Shown: positions 1 through 9,192, numbered from the stretch's first letter. The stretch is 64,000 nt of DNA from Rhizobium sp. L51/94 (GCF_019355555.1 NZ_CP072141.1:1358001-1422000); one strand, 5' to 3'. The notes: generated by a model from the letters alone, not told the origin. Program-made: numbers and translations.

Positions 1-28
1 GCAAGGGTCGCCTTCTTCGTTTAAAGGT

Positions 29-349
29 ATGGGCAAGCTGAAGACTATCTCGATAACACTGCGCTGCATCGATGCGCGCACGGTCAAGGTGCCAACCAAG
101 CAGCGCGGTAGCGATCTGTATGTCAGCAAGGACTGGCACACGTTGCGCGATGGGCTGATCGCCAAGCGCGGTCGTAGGTGCGAGCGTTGTGGCAGAACGA
201 AGACGCGGATCTTCGGCGATCATATCGTCGAGCTTCAGGATGGCGGTGCACCGCTCGACGAGACTAACGTCGAGCTCCTCTGCGGATCGTGCCATACCGA
301 AAAGACGGCTGCGGCCCGAGCAAAGCGGTTGGCTCAGCGGTACTCATAG
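29..349 (+). CDS. HNH endonuclease
   Basis: A 106-residue HNH nuclease of the type placed just before the terminase genes in HK97-like phages, where it assists terminase in cutting cos DNA. Visible: a first CxxC knuckle (CERCG, about residues 51-55), the core GDHIVELQDGG (about 63-73), a conserved Asn about ten residues on, and a second CxxC (CGSCHTEKT, about 85-93). These make the zinc-stabilised beta-beta-alpha-metal fold. Length and position are typical. The basic tail ends at residue 106. It lies immediately before a probable cos region, which supports a packaging role over a homing one. Confidence 0.9.
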   Translation: MGKLKTISITLRCIDARTVKVPTKQRGSDLYVSKDWHTLRDGLIAKRGRRCERCGRTKTRIFGDHIVELQDGGAPLDETNVELLCGSCHTEKTAAARAKRLAQRYS

Positions 350-359
350 GCAACCAAGG

Positions 360-412
360 TCGGTAAGGGGGTAGGGGTTCAAATCTCTAGCCGGGGCTTA
401 GGGTCCCGACCG
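360..412. other. Putative cos/packaging region
   Basis: The non-coding gap between HNH gene and small terminase contains a G-rich run (GGGGGTAGGGGTTCAAAT, about 367-384) followed by TCTCTAGCCGGGG and GGTCCCGACCGC. A G-rich GGGGTTCAAATCTCT-like block directly after the HNH gene is the usual setting of cos in HK97-type phages. The nick site cannot be fixed from sequence alone. The block superficially resembles a tRNA T-arm but no tRNA folds around it. Confidence 0.4.
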
Positions 413-637
413 CATAGGTCTCATTCGCAGGTTTTTTTTCGGCCAATCGGAATTTTCAGCAACCGTAGCCAGTCATGAAACGATTGCCTGACTTCGGGAT
501 CGCAGCCGCTTTGGCCTAAGCGCCGAATTTCATTTGCTTTTTTCAGTGCAAGCTTTTGCGCTGATATGATCGCCACCCACTCGCACCAGAAAATGCGGGT
601 ATTTGTTTACGTTTCGCGGAGAGCGGAAATTCAGACC

Positions 638-1126
638 GTGACGAAGAGCTTCGACCTGTTCGGAGATCCCATACCGGAAGGCTTCGGCAAGCGAGGTCGG
701 CCTCCGCACGTCGTGACGGCCGCGACCAAGGCGAAGGTCATCCTGCTGATGGCGATCGGTCGCAAGGATTACGAGATCGCGCTCGCGCTCGGGATCTCGG
801 AACCGACCCTCCGCAAAAACTATCGCGAGCAGCTTCGGTCGCGTGAAGAAGCCAAGTTCAAGCTCGAGGCATCCCGCCTGCTCAAACTCTATGAGCAGGT
901 TGAGGAAGGCAACGTTGCTGCGATCAAGGAAATGGGCAAAGTCCAGGAACGCGCCGAGATCGACAGCGGCCCTTATGCGCAGCGCCAGGCGAAGGTCACG
1001 AAGGCGGAGAAGCCGGCCAAGATCGGGAAGAAGGAGCAGGCCAATATCGACGCCCGGTCGCCGGACGCCGACAGCGCCATGGGTAGACTGATTGCCGCCC
1101 GCCAGCAGAAGCAGTCCCTCAATTGA
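638..1126 (+). CDS. Terminase small subunit
   Basis: DNA-recognition subunit of the packaging motor; it binds near cos and loads the large subunit. The protein has a helix-turn-helix-like segment (DYEIALALGISEPTLRKN) in its first half and a charged C-terminal half. The family normally begins near 'SFDLFGDPIPEGFGKRGRPP', so the GTG at 638 is preferred; in-frame ATGs at 566 and 593 would add 24 or 15 residues of atypical sequence. Its TGA overlaps the start of the large subunit, indicating translational coupling. Confidence 0.8.
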   Translation: MTKSFDLFGDPIPEGFGKRGRPPHVVTAATKAKVILLMAIGRKDYEIALALGISEPTLRKNYREQLRSREEAKFKLEASRLLKLYEQVEEGNVAAIKEMGKVQERAEIDSGPYAQRQAKVTKAEKPAKIGKKEQANIDARSPDADSAMGRLIAARQQKQSLN

Positions 1127-2820
1127 TGTGGGACTTGTCTTGCGTCGACTGGGAAGATCGTATCCGCGCATGCGAGCCGATCATCCCGACCGACCTGCCG
1201 CTCTATGAAGATGAGGCGGAAATGGCCGTCGCGTTCTTCGACAACCTGCGGCTTCCGGATGTCCCCGGCCAGCCGCTCATGCGTGACGCCGCCGGCGACT
1301 GGTATCGGGACATCGTCCGTGCCGTTTTCGGCGCGCGTGATCCTGAGACCAACGTGCGGATGATCCGTGAACTGTTCGCGTTGGTGCCTAAAGGTCAGTC
1401 GAAGACGACCTACAGCGCCGGGCTGATGATCGTTGGGCTTCTGATGAACATCCGGGCCCGAGCCGAGATCCTCTTCGTCGGTCCGACGCAGGCGATCGCC
1501 GAACTTGCCTACAGCCAAGCGGTCGGCATGATCGAGGCTGATCCGGACTTGAAAAAGCGGTTCCATGCGATCGAGAACATGAAGGCGATCGTCGACCTGA
1601 CGAACAAGGCCAAGATCAAGGTCAAGACCTTTGACCTCAAGATCCTGACCGGGACGCGGCCAATCATGGTCCTTCTCGACGAGCTGCATCTGCTCGGACG
1701 TAACCCGCATGCGACGAAGGTTATTCGCCAGCTGCGCGGAGGGTTGGAGAAGAACCCGGAAGGGCTGCTGATGATCGTGACGACGCAGAGCGATTCACCG
1801 CCTGCCGGCGCGTTTTTGGAAGAGCTGACAACGGCGCGCAAGATCCGCGACGGCAAGTACAAGGGCAAGATCGTGCGCGCGATGCTACCTGTCCTTTACG
1901 AATTTCCAGACGAGATCGCCCGCGACCCGACGAAATGGGCCGATCCGGAAAACTGGAACATGGTTATGCCGAACCTCGGCCGATCCATGTGGCTCGAAAG
2001 CCTGATCAAGGACTGGGAAGCCGAAAGAGACAAAGGCCAGGCGGCCATTCGGATCTGGGCGTCGCAGCACCTCAATATTGAGATCGGACTTGGTCTCAAG
2101 GGTGATGCTTGGCCCGGCGCCGAGTTCTGGGAGCGCCAGGTAGATGAGAAGATCGACCTGCAGTACATGCTCGACAATTGCGAGGTCATTGTTCCTGGCC
2201 TTGATGGCGGCGGCCTCGATGACCTTTACGGATTGACACTCGTCGGCAGAGAGAAACTCACGAAAGACTGGATCAGCTGGTCGCATGCGTGGTGTCACAA
2301 CAGCGTGCTCGAGCGCCGACAGACGATTGCGCCAACCCTGCAAGATTTCGCGAAAGCCGGCTTGCTGACGATTGTTGACGACAAGCTCGACGACATCTCA
2401 GCGATTGTCGCAATCATCTCCACGATCAAGGCTGTTGGGCTGCTCGCCTGCGTCGCGGCCGACCCTGCGGGCCTTGGCGAGACGGTCGAGGCACTGGATA
2501 GCATCGGGATCACGCAGGAAAACGAACTTCTAGTCGGCATTCCGCAAGGGTTCGCCCTGATGAACGCGATCAAGACGACCGAGCGGAAGCTTGCAAACGG
2601 CACCATGCGCCATGCTAATTCCGCCCTGATGGATTGGTGTATCAGCAACCTCAAGATTGAGCCGACCGCGACCGCAATCCGGGCGACGAAGCAGAATGCC
2701 GGCGACGCCAAGATCGACCCGGCCATGGCGCTGTTCAATGCTGTGCTGATCATGACCAAAAATCCGGAGCCAAAGAAAACCGGTTCCATCTATGAAAAAC
2801 GTGGACTGAGGATAGCCTGA
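1126..2820 (+). CDS. terL: Terminase large subunit
   Basis: ATP-driven DNA translocase and nuclease that fills the prohead. It is 564 residues, usual for the Terminase_1 family. A variant Walker A (VPKGQSKTT, Lys about 93) and Walker B with catalytic Glu (LLDELH, Asp185-Glu186) form the ATPase; the C-terminal half holds an RNase H-like nuclease with a metal-binding Asp near 360 (GLDGGGLDD). The ATG at 1126 overlaps the small-subunit stop (TGATG); a TTG one codon upstream is possible. It is followed with one-base stop/start overlap by a small membrane protein. Confidence 0.95.
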   Translation: MWDLSCVDWEDRIRACEPIIPTDLPLYEDEAEMAVAFFDNLRLPDVPGQPLMRDAAGDWYRDIVRAVFGARDPETNVRMIRELFALVPKGQSKTTYSAGLMIVGLLMNIRARAEILFVGPTQAIAELAYSQAVGMIEADPDLKKRFHAIENMKAIVDLTNKAKIKVKTFDLKILTGTRPIMVLLDELHLLGRNPHATKVIRQLRGGLEKNPEGLLMIVTTQSDSPPAGAFLEELTTARKIRDGKYKGKIVRAMLPVLYEFPDEIARDPTKWADPENWNMVMPNLGRSMWLESLIKDWEAERDKGQAAIRIWASQHLNIEIGLGLKGDAWPGAEFWERQVDEKIDLQYMLDNCEVIVPGLDGGGLDDLYGLTLVGREKLTKDWISWSHAWCHNSVLERRQTIAPTLQDFAKAGLLTIVDDKLDDISAIVAIISTIKAVGLLACVAADPAGLGETVEALDSIGITQENELLVGIPQGFALMNAIKTTERKLANGTMRHANSALMDWCISNLKIEPTATAIRATKQNAGDAKIDPAMALFNAVLIMTKNPEPKKTGSIYEKRGLRIA

Positions 2821-3023
2821 TGGTTGATAGACCGCCGCGTGAGCGCACCGCCGACAGCGCCTTGAAGGTCGATGCGCAGACGATCCGGGAAATCATCGGA
2901 TTTGCCGGTGCGGCTCTGTCGGGATACGGCGCATGGCTTGCATACCCGCCCGCTGGCTTCATGGTCGGCGGCGGTATCCTTGTGGGGCTTGCCGTGATCG
3001 GCACGCTTTGCGGTGGCAAATAA
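2820..3023 (+). CDS. Small phage membrane protein, unknown
   Basis: A 67-residue protein with a charged N-terminus (about 20 residues) followed by two hydrophobic, glycine-rich segments (about 25-43 and 46-63). It sits between terminase and portal with stop/start overlaps on both sides, so it is translationally coupled to them. Short membrane-like proteins at this place are common in HK97-type phages, but no function is established that I can name. Coding status is well supported by the tight packing. Confidence 0.7.
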   Translation: MVDRPPRERTADSALKVDAQTIREIIGFAGAALSGYGAWLAYPPAGFMVGGGILVGLAVIGTLCGGK

Positions 3024-4348
3024 TGGGCCTCTTCTCCGCCATTCTGGGTGGTGGCTTTCGGGCGTCGCAAGACGAGTCGTCCGACCCACTTTACCTCGAT
3101 GACCATGACGATCGTTGGTTCAGCGGCGATCTCAATCTTGCAAGCAATTCCGGACGGCGGGTATCAGTCGACGGCTCATTGCGCGTTTCCGCTGCCTATG
3201 CCTGCATCGCGCTGCTCTCCAAGACAGTGGCTACCCTGCCGCTGCGCATGTATCGCAAGGATCCACAGACTGGGCGCCGGTTCGAGGCACCCGAGCATCC
3301 GCTAAACGATCTCCTGGAACACCAGCCGAATGGCTGGCAGTCGGCATGGGACTTCAAGGCGATGATGATGGGGCACCTGGCCTTGCGTGGGAACGGTTAT
3401 GCAGAAATCATTCCGGGTCCACGCGGTTTTGCCGACCGGCTCGAACCGATCCATCCTGATCGCGTCCTCGCAGAACGTATGCCGGACTATTCGATCCGTT
3501 ATGTCGTTTCCGATCCCATGAAGGGAACGCGGATCCTATTGCAGGATGAGATGTTCCACTTGCGCAGCCATATGGCGCCCAGCGGCCTCGTCGGTATCAG
3601 CCCAATCTCCTATGCGAAGGAAACCATTGGTCTTGCGCTCGCGGCCGAAGAGCATGGATCACGAATGTTCTCGAACGGCGCACGCCCCTCCGGCGTCGTC
3701 AGCATCAAGGACGAGATGAGCGACGCCGCATTCGAGCGATTCAAAGCCCAATGGAACCAGATGTTCGTCGGCCTGCAGAACAGCGGCAAGACGCCTATTC
3801 TGGAGCAGGGTGCCGAGTTCAAGTCGATCAGCATGAACGCCGAGGAGGCGCAGTTCATCCAGAGTCGTGAATTCTCGATCGAGGAAATCGCCCGCTGGTT
3901 CGACGTCCCACTCGTTCTTCTACACCACATGACCAAGACAAGCTCATGGGGTACGGGCGTCGAGGCCATCATGCTGGCGTTTGTGCGCAACAACCTGATG
4001 CCTTGGCTATCGTGCTGGACATCTGCCGTCCGTCGCGACCTCATCCTCGCGCCGAACATCTACGAGGCGCAGTTCGACGTTGATTCGCTGATCCGCGGGG
4101 ATTCGAAGGCGCAGACCGACTTCTACTCCCGTCTGGTCCTCAACGGCATTTTGACCCGGAACGAAGCGCGCGAGGCGCTCGGTTACAATCCGATCGACGG
4201 CTTGGACGAGCCGTTGGTACCGACCAACACGACAACTCCCGACAATATGCCGGTCCACAATTCGGCAAATTCATTCGATGACCGGATCGGCCACAACGGC
4301 GGTCCTGCCATCGACGAGGAAGATATGTTTTCGGAGCAAGACAAATGA
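3023..4348 (+). CDS. Portal protein, HK97 family
   Basis: Forms the dodecameric ring at one capsid vertex through which DNA passes and to which the tail joins. The 441 residues fit the HK97 portal family: an N-terminal segment (SVDGSLRVSAAYACIALLSK), a central body with 'ALRGNGYAEI', and the conserved 'SREFSIEEIARWFDVPLVLL' block followed by 'TGVEAIMLAFVRNNLMPWL'. The ATG at 3023 overlaps the previous stop and removes an unsupported upstream extension. The last bases overlap the protease gene (ATGA). Confidence 0.93.
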   Translation: MGLFSAILGGGFRASQDESSDPLYLDDHDDRWFSGDLNLASNSGRRVSVDGSLRVSAAYACIALLSKTVATLPLRMYRKDPQTGRRFEAPEHPLNDLLEHQPNGWQSAWDFKAMMMGHLALRGNGYAEIIPGPRGFADRLEPIHPDRVLAERMPDYSIRYVVSDPMKGTRILLQDEMFHLRSHMAPSGLVGISPISYAKETIGLALAAEEHGSRMFSNGARPSGVVSIKDEMSDAAFERFKAQWNQMFVGLQNSGKTPILEQGAEFKSISMNAEEAQFIQSREFSIEEIARWFDVPLVLLHHMTKTSSWGTGVEAIMLAFVRNNLMPWLSCWTSAVRRDLILAPNIYEAQFDVDSLIRGDSKAQTDFYSRLVLNGILTRNEAREALGYNPIDGLDEPLVPTNTTTPDNMPVHNSANSFDDRIGHNGGPAIDEEDMFSEQDK

Positions 4349-5457
4349 CAAGGTTTCCGCATCTTCGTGCCGCGATCGTGCAGCAGCCGTGGGCCATCAT
4401 GCCAGACCGGCTCGAGGCGATCGCGGAAGTGGTTGAACGGCGTGCCGAGGGCATACGCCTTTCGGCGGAAGAAATTGCGAGCATCAAGGGCGAACGTCGC
4501 CCGAACGGTGTAGCGTCTTACTTCGATGCAACGACGCTGGCCGCGATCGACATGTCAGCTGCAGCGTTGCCGAATGGATCCGCGCCGGCCGCAAGCGTGA
4601 TTGCGGTGATTTCGTTTTTTGGGATCGTTGCGCAGCATGCGTCGCAGGTCGACGATATCAGCGGCCCGGGCGGCACTTCCACGGAACGTGTCGGCAATAG
4701 CTTTCGGGCAGCTCTGAACGATCCATCGGTCAAGGCTATCGTCATCAACTTCGACAGCCCTGGTGGCAACGTCAACGGTGTGCAGGTGCTGGCCGATGAT
4801 ATCTTCAATGCGCGCGGCCAAAAGCCGGTGATCGCCCAGGTCAACAGTCTTTGCGCATCGGCAGCCTATTGGGTCGCGGCCTCCTGCGACGAGATCGTGA
4901 TGACTCCCGGCGCCATGGCGGGCTCGATCGGTGTCTACACGCTGCACCAGGATGTCTCGCGCGCTGTCGATGCCGCCGGCCTTGCGTTCACCTTCATCTC
5001 GGCAGGCAAATACAAGGTCGAAGGGAACTGCTTCGAGCCCCTGTCCGACGAGGCAGCGCAGGCAGCTCAGTCGCAGGTGGATGCGTTCTACGGCGATTTT
5101 GTCTCCGCAGTTGCCAGGGGTCGTGGGGTTTCGGTTTCCGATGTCACGGGCGGCTTCGGCGAAGGACGTGTCGTCAAGGACAAACAGGCCGTCAAGGCCG
5201 GCATGGCGGACCGTGTCGATACGCTTGACGGTACGATCCGCCGCCTGTCCGGCGCCAAAAAGGCGTCCGGCAATAAGGCCGAGGTGATTGAAAGCGCCGC
5301 TGTCCATGCGACGGCCGAGGATGGGGCTGAAATCGCCGAGCCCATTGACGTCTCCATCGCAGCAAGCGTCGAGGAAGACGCCAATGCAAACGCGGAAAGC
5401 GACGCGTTTCGCCGTCGCCGCCATGCGCACCGTCTAAGATCCGGCCACCACGCCTGA
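4345..5457 (+). CDS. Prohead protease, S49/SppA family
   Basis: A ClpP-fold serine protease expected to process or clear scaffold in the prohead. The catalytic pair of family S49 can be read: Ser172 in 'CASAAYW' and Lys224 in 'GKYK', 52 residues apart as in bacterial SppA. 'FDSPGGNVNG' (about 136-145) is the oxyanion-side loop. After about residue 300 the tail is Ala/Glu-rich and ends in a basic, low-complexity stretch, possibly scaffold-like. The 370-residue length suits a protease with a scaffolding extension. It overlaps the portal stop by four bases. Confidence 0.9.
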   Translation: MTRFPHLRAAIVQQPWAIMPDRLEAIAEVVERRAEGIRLSAEEIASIKGERRPNGVASYFDATTLAAIDMSAAALPNGSAPAASVIAVISFFGIVAQHASQVDDISGPGGTSTERVGNSFRAALNDPSVKAIVINFDSPGGNVNGVQVLADDIFNARGQKPVIAQVNSLCASAAYWVAASCDEIVMTPGAMAGSIGVYTLHQDVSRAVDAAGLAFTFISAGKYKVEGNCFEPLSDEAAQAAQSQVDAFYGDFVSAVARGRGVSVSDVTGGFGEGRVVKDKQAVKAGMADRVDTLDGTIRRLSGAKKASGNKAEVIESAAVHATAEDGAEIAEPIDVSIAASVEEDANANAESDAFRRRRHAHRLRSGHHA

Positions 5458-5561
5458 TCCGGGACCCCTGAAAAATTCCCTTTGCGCCCCACGCCCCGCC
5501 GGGACCGTGGGCAGACTCTAGCGCCCACTCCCGGCCTACCAAACCCATGGAGCATGAACTC

Positions 5562-6902
5562 ATGAGCATCAAAGCATTTCGCCAGCGTCGCGCCGATCTC
5601 GTCCGCGAAGCCCAGGCTATTTTCGACATCGCAGCCTCGGAAAACCGCAACCTGACGGCGGCCGAGGCAACGCGCGACGACTCCATCTCGGCAGAACTTA
5701 CCGAGATCGATGCAAATATCGAGCGTGCCGAGCGGCAGATGGATCGTCAGCGCGCCGTCGGCAACGCCGGCGAAGACGGTAATCAGCACGCCGATCGCTC
5801 CGGAAGCGCGCGGGACGGCAATGCGCGCTTCTCCTCGCTCGGAGAGCAGATGCTGGCCGTCGTCCGTGCCGGTCATCCGGACCATCGCGTCATGGACCCG
5901 CGCCTGATGGTTGCTCCGAGCGCCGGCCCGACCGGCATGTCGGAGGGCATCGCAGCCGACGGCGGCTTCCTCGTGCAGACGGACTTCGCCAACGACCTGC
6001 TCCAGAACACCTATGAGGGCGGCGAGATCGCCAGCCGTATCATGCGCATTCCGATCGGCGCCAACTCCAACGGCATCAGCATGAACGGTGTCGACGAAAC
6101 GAGCCGCGCCAATGGCTCGCGCTGGGGCGGCGTGCAGGCTTTCTGGACCGGCGAAGCGCAGCTGAAGCTTGCATCCCGTCCGAAGTTCCGTCGCATCCGC
6201 ATGGACCTCGATAAGCTGACCGGTCTCTGCTACGCGACCGACGAGCTGCTGCAGGACAGCACGGCGCTGGCTGCCTGGCTCTACCAGGCTTTCTCGGACG
6301 AATTCCTGTTCAAAATCGAGGACGCCATCGTCAACGGCTCCGGCGCCGGTATGCCGCTCGGCTTCCTTAACAGCGGTGCGGTCATTACCGTTCCGAAGGA
6401 AACCAACCAGGTATCGGCCACGATCGTTGCGGAAAACATCTTCAACATGTGGGCGCGCATGCCGGCGCGCTCGCGCAAGAATGCCGTCTGGATCGTCAAC
6501 CAAGACGTCGAGCCGCAGCTCTACCAGTTCAACGTCAAGATCAAGAACGTCGCCGGCACGGAAAACGTCGGCGGTATTGCCGCGCCGCAGATCATGTTTA
6601 CACCGGCCGGCCAGGGGGGCAATCAGTATGCCACGCTGATGGGTCGCCCGATCATCCCCGTCGAGTATGCAGCAACGCTCGGCACGGCCGGCGACATCAT
6701 GCTCGTCGATCTGACGCAGTACCTCGCGATCGACAAGGGTCCGATGGAGGCCGCATCCTCCATTCACGTCCGCTTCATCTATGACGAGACCTGCTTCCGC
6801 TTCGTCTACCGGTTCAACGGTCAGCCGATCTGGTCCGTGCCGATGACGCCCTACAAGGGAACGAAGACTCAGAGCCCGTTCATCGCGCTCCAGACGCGCT
6901 GA
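5562..6902 (+). CDS. Major capsid protein, HK97 fold
   Basis: Main shell protein. The first ~100 residues are a charged helical delta-domain (ADLVREAQAIFDIA... RAERQMDRQR) of the kind removed or used as scaffold; the rest is the HK97 fold with 'GGFLVQTDFANDLLQ', 'LDKLTGLCYATDELLQDS' and 'IEDAIVNGSGAGMPLGFL'. The ATG at 5562 is chosen because GGAG lies nine bases before it; an in-frame ATG at 5547 has no such site. Order portal-protease-capsid is canonical. 446 residues. Confidence 0.93.
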   Translation: MSIKAFRQRRADLVREAQAIFDIAASENRNLTAAEATRDDSISAELTEIDANIERAERQMDRQRAVGNAGEDGNQHADRSGSARDGNARFSSLGEQMLAVVRAGHPDHRVMDPRLMVAPSAGPTGMSEGIAADGGFLVQTDFANDLLQNTYEGGEIASRIMRIPIGANSNGISMNGVDETSRANGSRWGGVQAFWTGEAQLKLASRPKFRRIRMDLDKLTGLCYATDELLQDSTALAAWLYQAFSDEFLFKIEDAIVNGSGAGMPLGFLNSGAVITVPKETNQVSATIVAENIFNMWARMPARSRKNAVWIVNQDVEPQLYQFNVKIKNVAGTENVGGIAAPQIMFTPAGQGGNQYATLMGRPIIPVEYAATLGTAGDIMLVDLTQYLAIDKGPMEAASSIHVRFIYDETCFRFVYRFNGQPIWSVPMTPYKGTKTQSPFIALQTR

Positions 6903-6915
6903 ATTCATCTTCGAT

Positions 6916-6940
6916 ACGGCAGACCCGACCTGCCGTCTTT
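6916..6940 (+). terminator. Hairpin after capsid gene, terminator-like
   Basis: A 7-bp stem (ACGGCAG / CTGCCGT) with a 7-base loop is followed by CTTTCTC. The T run is short and interrupted, so it may only attenuate transcription or stabilise the abundant capsid mRNA 3' end. Confidence 0.5.
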
Positions 6941-6972
6941 CTCAATCCGGTTCCTAGAAAGGAAAGCGTGCA

Positions 6973-7458
6973 ATGACTCGTGTTACTCTCCCTCAGCAGA
7001 TGAAGGTGGTCGAGGCGCTCGCGCCTGCCGCCGACGCCGCCGGCCGCAGCTCCGACATCGTGTCGCTGAAACATGCCGGTAAGGTCTACATCGTCGTCTC
7101 TCTCTCGCAGGGCAATGCGGCGACCGTCGCCCTGACCCTGATGCAGGCGCAGGATGTATCGGGCACCGGTGCCAAGGCCGTCGCCAATGCCGTGCCGATC
7201 TGGGCAAATCTCGACACGTCCATCTCGGATACGTTGATCCGCCGCACCGACGCGGTCAGCTACACCACTGACGCCGGCGTCAAGAACAAGCAGGTTATCT
7301 TCGAGATCGATCCGGTCAATCTCGATTTCAACAACGGCTTCGACTGCGTGTACTTCACGACGGGCGCGTCGAACGCTGCCAATATCACGGCGGCGCTCTT
7401 CATCCTGGCTGACCTGCGTTACCAGCAGGAAACGCCGCCGAGCGCGATCATCGACTGA
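6973..7458 (+). CDS. Phage structural protein, possibly head decoration
   Basis: A 161-residue protein directly after the capsid gene and framed by two hairpins, which suggests a separately abundant transcript. It has no catalytic motif that I recognise; it is beta-rich by eye, with repeated hydrophobic/Thr/Val strands and 'VNLDFNNGFDCVYFTTG' near the C-terminus. The place immediately downstream of the major capsid protein is where decoration or stabilising proteins usually sit. That role is inference. A good AGGAAAG site lies before the ATG. Confidence 0.6.
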   Translation: MTRVTLPQQMKVVEALAPAADAAGRSSDIVSLKHAGKVYIVVSLSQGNAATVALTLMQAQDVSGTGAKAVANAVPIWANLDTSISDTLIRRTDAVSYTTDAGVKNKQVIFEIDPVNLDFNNGFDCVYFTTGASNAANITAALFILADLRYQQETPPSAIID

Positions 7459-7475
7459 TCCAGGTTCATGCCTGA

Positions 7476-7508
7476 TGTCGCCGGGCAAGATGTCCGGCGA
7501 CACCTTTT
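7476..7508 (+). terminator. Rho-independent terminator
   Basis: A perfect 9-bp stem (TGTCGCCGG / CCGGCGACA), 9-base loop, then CCTTTTTC. It closes the capsid/decoration transcript and separates it from the head-tail joining genes, so those may be read through or expressed at a lower level. Confidence 0.8.
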
Positions 7509-7538
7509 TCATCTCATTTCCCACTTGAGGTTAGTGCC

Positions 7539-8147
7539 ATGTATGTGAGACAGCTGATCGGCCGCGAAGCCGGAAACATCATTGTGATGCCCTATTCGGC
7601 GGCGACGTCCTGTCTCGCCATGGGTACTGTCGCAGAGGTCACCGATGAAGAAATCGAGGCTGCAGGCCTCGAGGTCGAGGTGTTCTCGGCAAATCTCCCG
7701 GACGCGCTCCCGCATGGCTTCCGTGTCGAGGCGCTGCCCGAGGGTGGCTTCGACCTCTATGATCCAGGCGGCGTAAACCTGAGTGCCGATATCAGCCTTC
7801 CGAACATGGTCGCGGCCCGCGACTATGCTCATTCCATCGTAAATCCCGTGGATGCGGCGCCAACGCTGGCGCTTCCCGCGCCGACGGCATTCGACAAGCT
7901 GAGCAAGGCCGAACTGCTGCAGGTCGCCGAAAGCGCCCATGTCGAGGTTCCAGCCTCCGCCAAGAAGGCCGACATCATCGCTGCCCTGATCGACGCCTGC
8001 ATCAATGCGCCGGAAGACGTGTCCGCTGCTACTGGCGGCGAAGATCAGTCCGGCGCTGAAGGTGGTGGCGACGCTGCGGAAGGTGCGGCGGACGGCGATG
8101 CCATCGAAGCCGCAAGCGAGCCCGACTCCAAAGAAGCGCAGGCGTAA
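7539..8147 (+). CDS. Phage protein with SAP/HeH-like motif
   Basis: 202 residues, function unknown. The middle segment (about 129-162, 'KLSKAELLQVAESAHVEV' then 'KKADIIAALI') matches the helix-extended-helix pattern seen in Rho N-terminal/SAP/LEM-like motifs of phage head genes. The last ~35 residues are almost only Ala, Gly, Glu, Asp and Ser, an acidic disordered tail. It lies just after a strong terminator and six bases before the head-tail connector gene. A capsid-associated or DNA-contacting role is possible but unproven. Confidence 0.6.
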   Translation: MYVRQLIGREAGNIIVMPYSAATSCLAMGTVAEVTDEEIEAAGLEVEVFSANLPDALPHGFRVEALPEGGFDLYDPGGVNLSADISLPNMVAARDYAHSIVNPVDAAPTLALPAPTAFDKLSKAELLQVAESAHVEVPASAKKADIIAALIDACINAPEDVSAATGGEDQSGAEGGGDAAEGAADGDAIEAASEPDSKEAQA

Positions 8148-8153
8148 CGAAAT

Positions 8154-8819
8154 ATGGGCCGCAACTCTCCCAGGAGCACGCTCGTCATCACGACGCCAGC
8201 GCCGGCGCTCACGCTTCTGACCGAAGAAGAGCGCCGCGACGCGGCCGGTCTCGAGCCAAGCGACACGAGCAAGGATGCGGCGCTTCTCCTGCTCGATCAG
8301 CGGGTCGCCGCAGCTATCTGCTCGGCCTGCAACATTGCTGTCGGGAGCGGTGGCGAGCCCACATTGCGCAAAGAGACGCTGACTGAAACGTTTTATGGCG
8401 TGCATGCAGGCCAGCTTATCCTGGCCCGCCGCCATGATGTCTTGATCACGTCCATCTCGGACTGCGGGCAGGATCTGACGGAGGACGATTACATCGTCGA
8501 TCCGGAGTCCGCGATGGTAGCCAGGATGCGGTCCGGCTGCGAAGCCCTCTGGCATAGCTCGAAAATCGTCGTCGTTTACAAGGCAGGCTTTGAGACAGTC
8601 CCGGGCGACCTGAAGTTTGCGGCAATGGATTTCATGCGCTCATCATGGCTTGCCAAGAATCGCGATCCCTTCGTGAAGCGCGAGCAGACGGACGTCTTCG
8701 AAGTTCAGAGCACGACAAAGGAATACTGGGTTGGCTCCATCCCCGGCCAGGCAAACGAGGGTGCTGTTCCCGATATCGTTGCCGGCCAGCTGAAGCGCTT
8801 CCGGAATTTCAGGGTCTGA
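8154..8819 (+). CDS. Head-tail connector protein, gp6-like
   Basis: 221 residues, resembling the HK97 gp6/phage_connect_1 type adaptor that docks under the portal ring. It has a helical N-terminal part ('DAALLLLDQRVAAAICSACN'), a beta-rich centre ('LTEDDYIVDPESAMVARM') and a C-terminal helix with 'LKFAAMDFMRSSW', a pattern typical of these adaptors ('GDLK.A....V...W'). Position between capsid-associated genes and the head-closure gene agrees. Seven bases separate it from the previous gene and one from the next. Confidence 0.7.
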   Translation: MGRNSPRSTLVITTPAPALTLLTEEERRDAAGLEPSDTSKDAALLLLDQRVAAAICSACNIAVGSGGEPTLRKETLTETFYGVHAGQLILARRHDVLITSISDCGQDLTEDDYIVDPESAMVARMRSGCEALWHSSKIVVVYKAGFETVPGDLKFAAMDFMRSSWLAKNRDPFVKREQTDVFEVQSTTKEYWVGSIPGQANEGAVPDIVAGQLKRFRNFRV

Positions 8820-8820
8820 G

Positions 8821-9192
8821 ATGCTGACTCCAGAAAAGATCATTGCTGACCTCGACGCCTTCCTTCTTGAAACCGGGGAAGACATTGTCGTGCGCCGCGT
8901 TGTAGCAAACATCAAGACCGATGTCGCATGCCGCGCGCGCGCCAGAGGTGTCAGTGCAAAAAAGGTCGTCGGCACGATCGCGGCGACCGACCTCGAGGTG
9001 ATCATTTCGCCGACGCAGATCCTGGCGGCGGGATGGCCCGGAGAGGCGCCGCAGGATGGTGCTGCCGATCCGCGCATTCCGCGCATCAACGACTATGTGC
9101 TCGTCAAGGGCAAGCAGCGGCAGGTCAAGTTTTCGGACCCGATCTTCGTCGGCAATGAGTGGGTGCGCTGCAATCTGGTGGTCGCCGGCTGA
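8821..9192 (+). CDS. Putative head-closure (neck) protein
   Basis: 123 residues. The second half ('DLEVIISPTQILAAGWPG' and 'INDYVLVKGKQRQVKF') is beta-rich, as in head-closure/stopper proteins that follow the connector in siphophages. No motif proves the role; the assignment is by gene order, size and fold impression. The stop codon overlaps the next start (TGATG), so the two are coupled. Confidence 0.55.
   Translation: MLTPEKIIADLDAFLLETGEDIVVRRVVANIKTDVACRARARGVSAKKVVGTIAATDLEVIISPTQILAAGWPGEAPQDGAADPRIPRINDYVLVKGKQRQVKFSDPIFVGNEWVRCNLVVAG

Noticed and set aside
365..405. T-arm-like GGGGTTCAAATCTC suggested a tRNA gene near the left edge
   Set aside because: No acceptor or anticodon stems pair around it; the block fits a cos region after the HNH gene better.
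4555..6908. Long open frames on the minus strand opposite the protease and capsid genes
   Set aside because: They are mirror frames of high-GC coding sequence: rich in Arg, Asp and Val, with no motif and no ribosome site; the plus-strand genes are certain.
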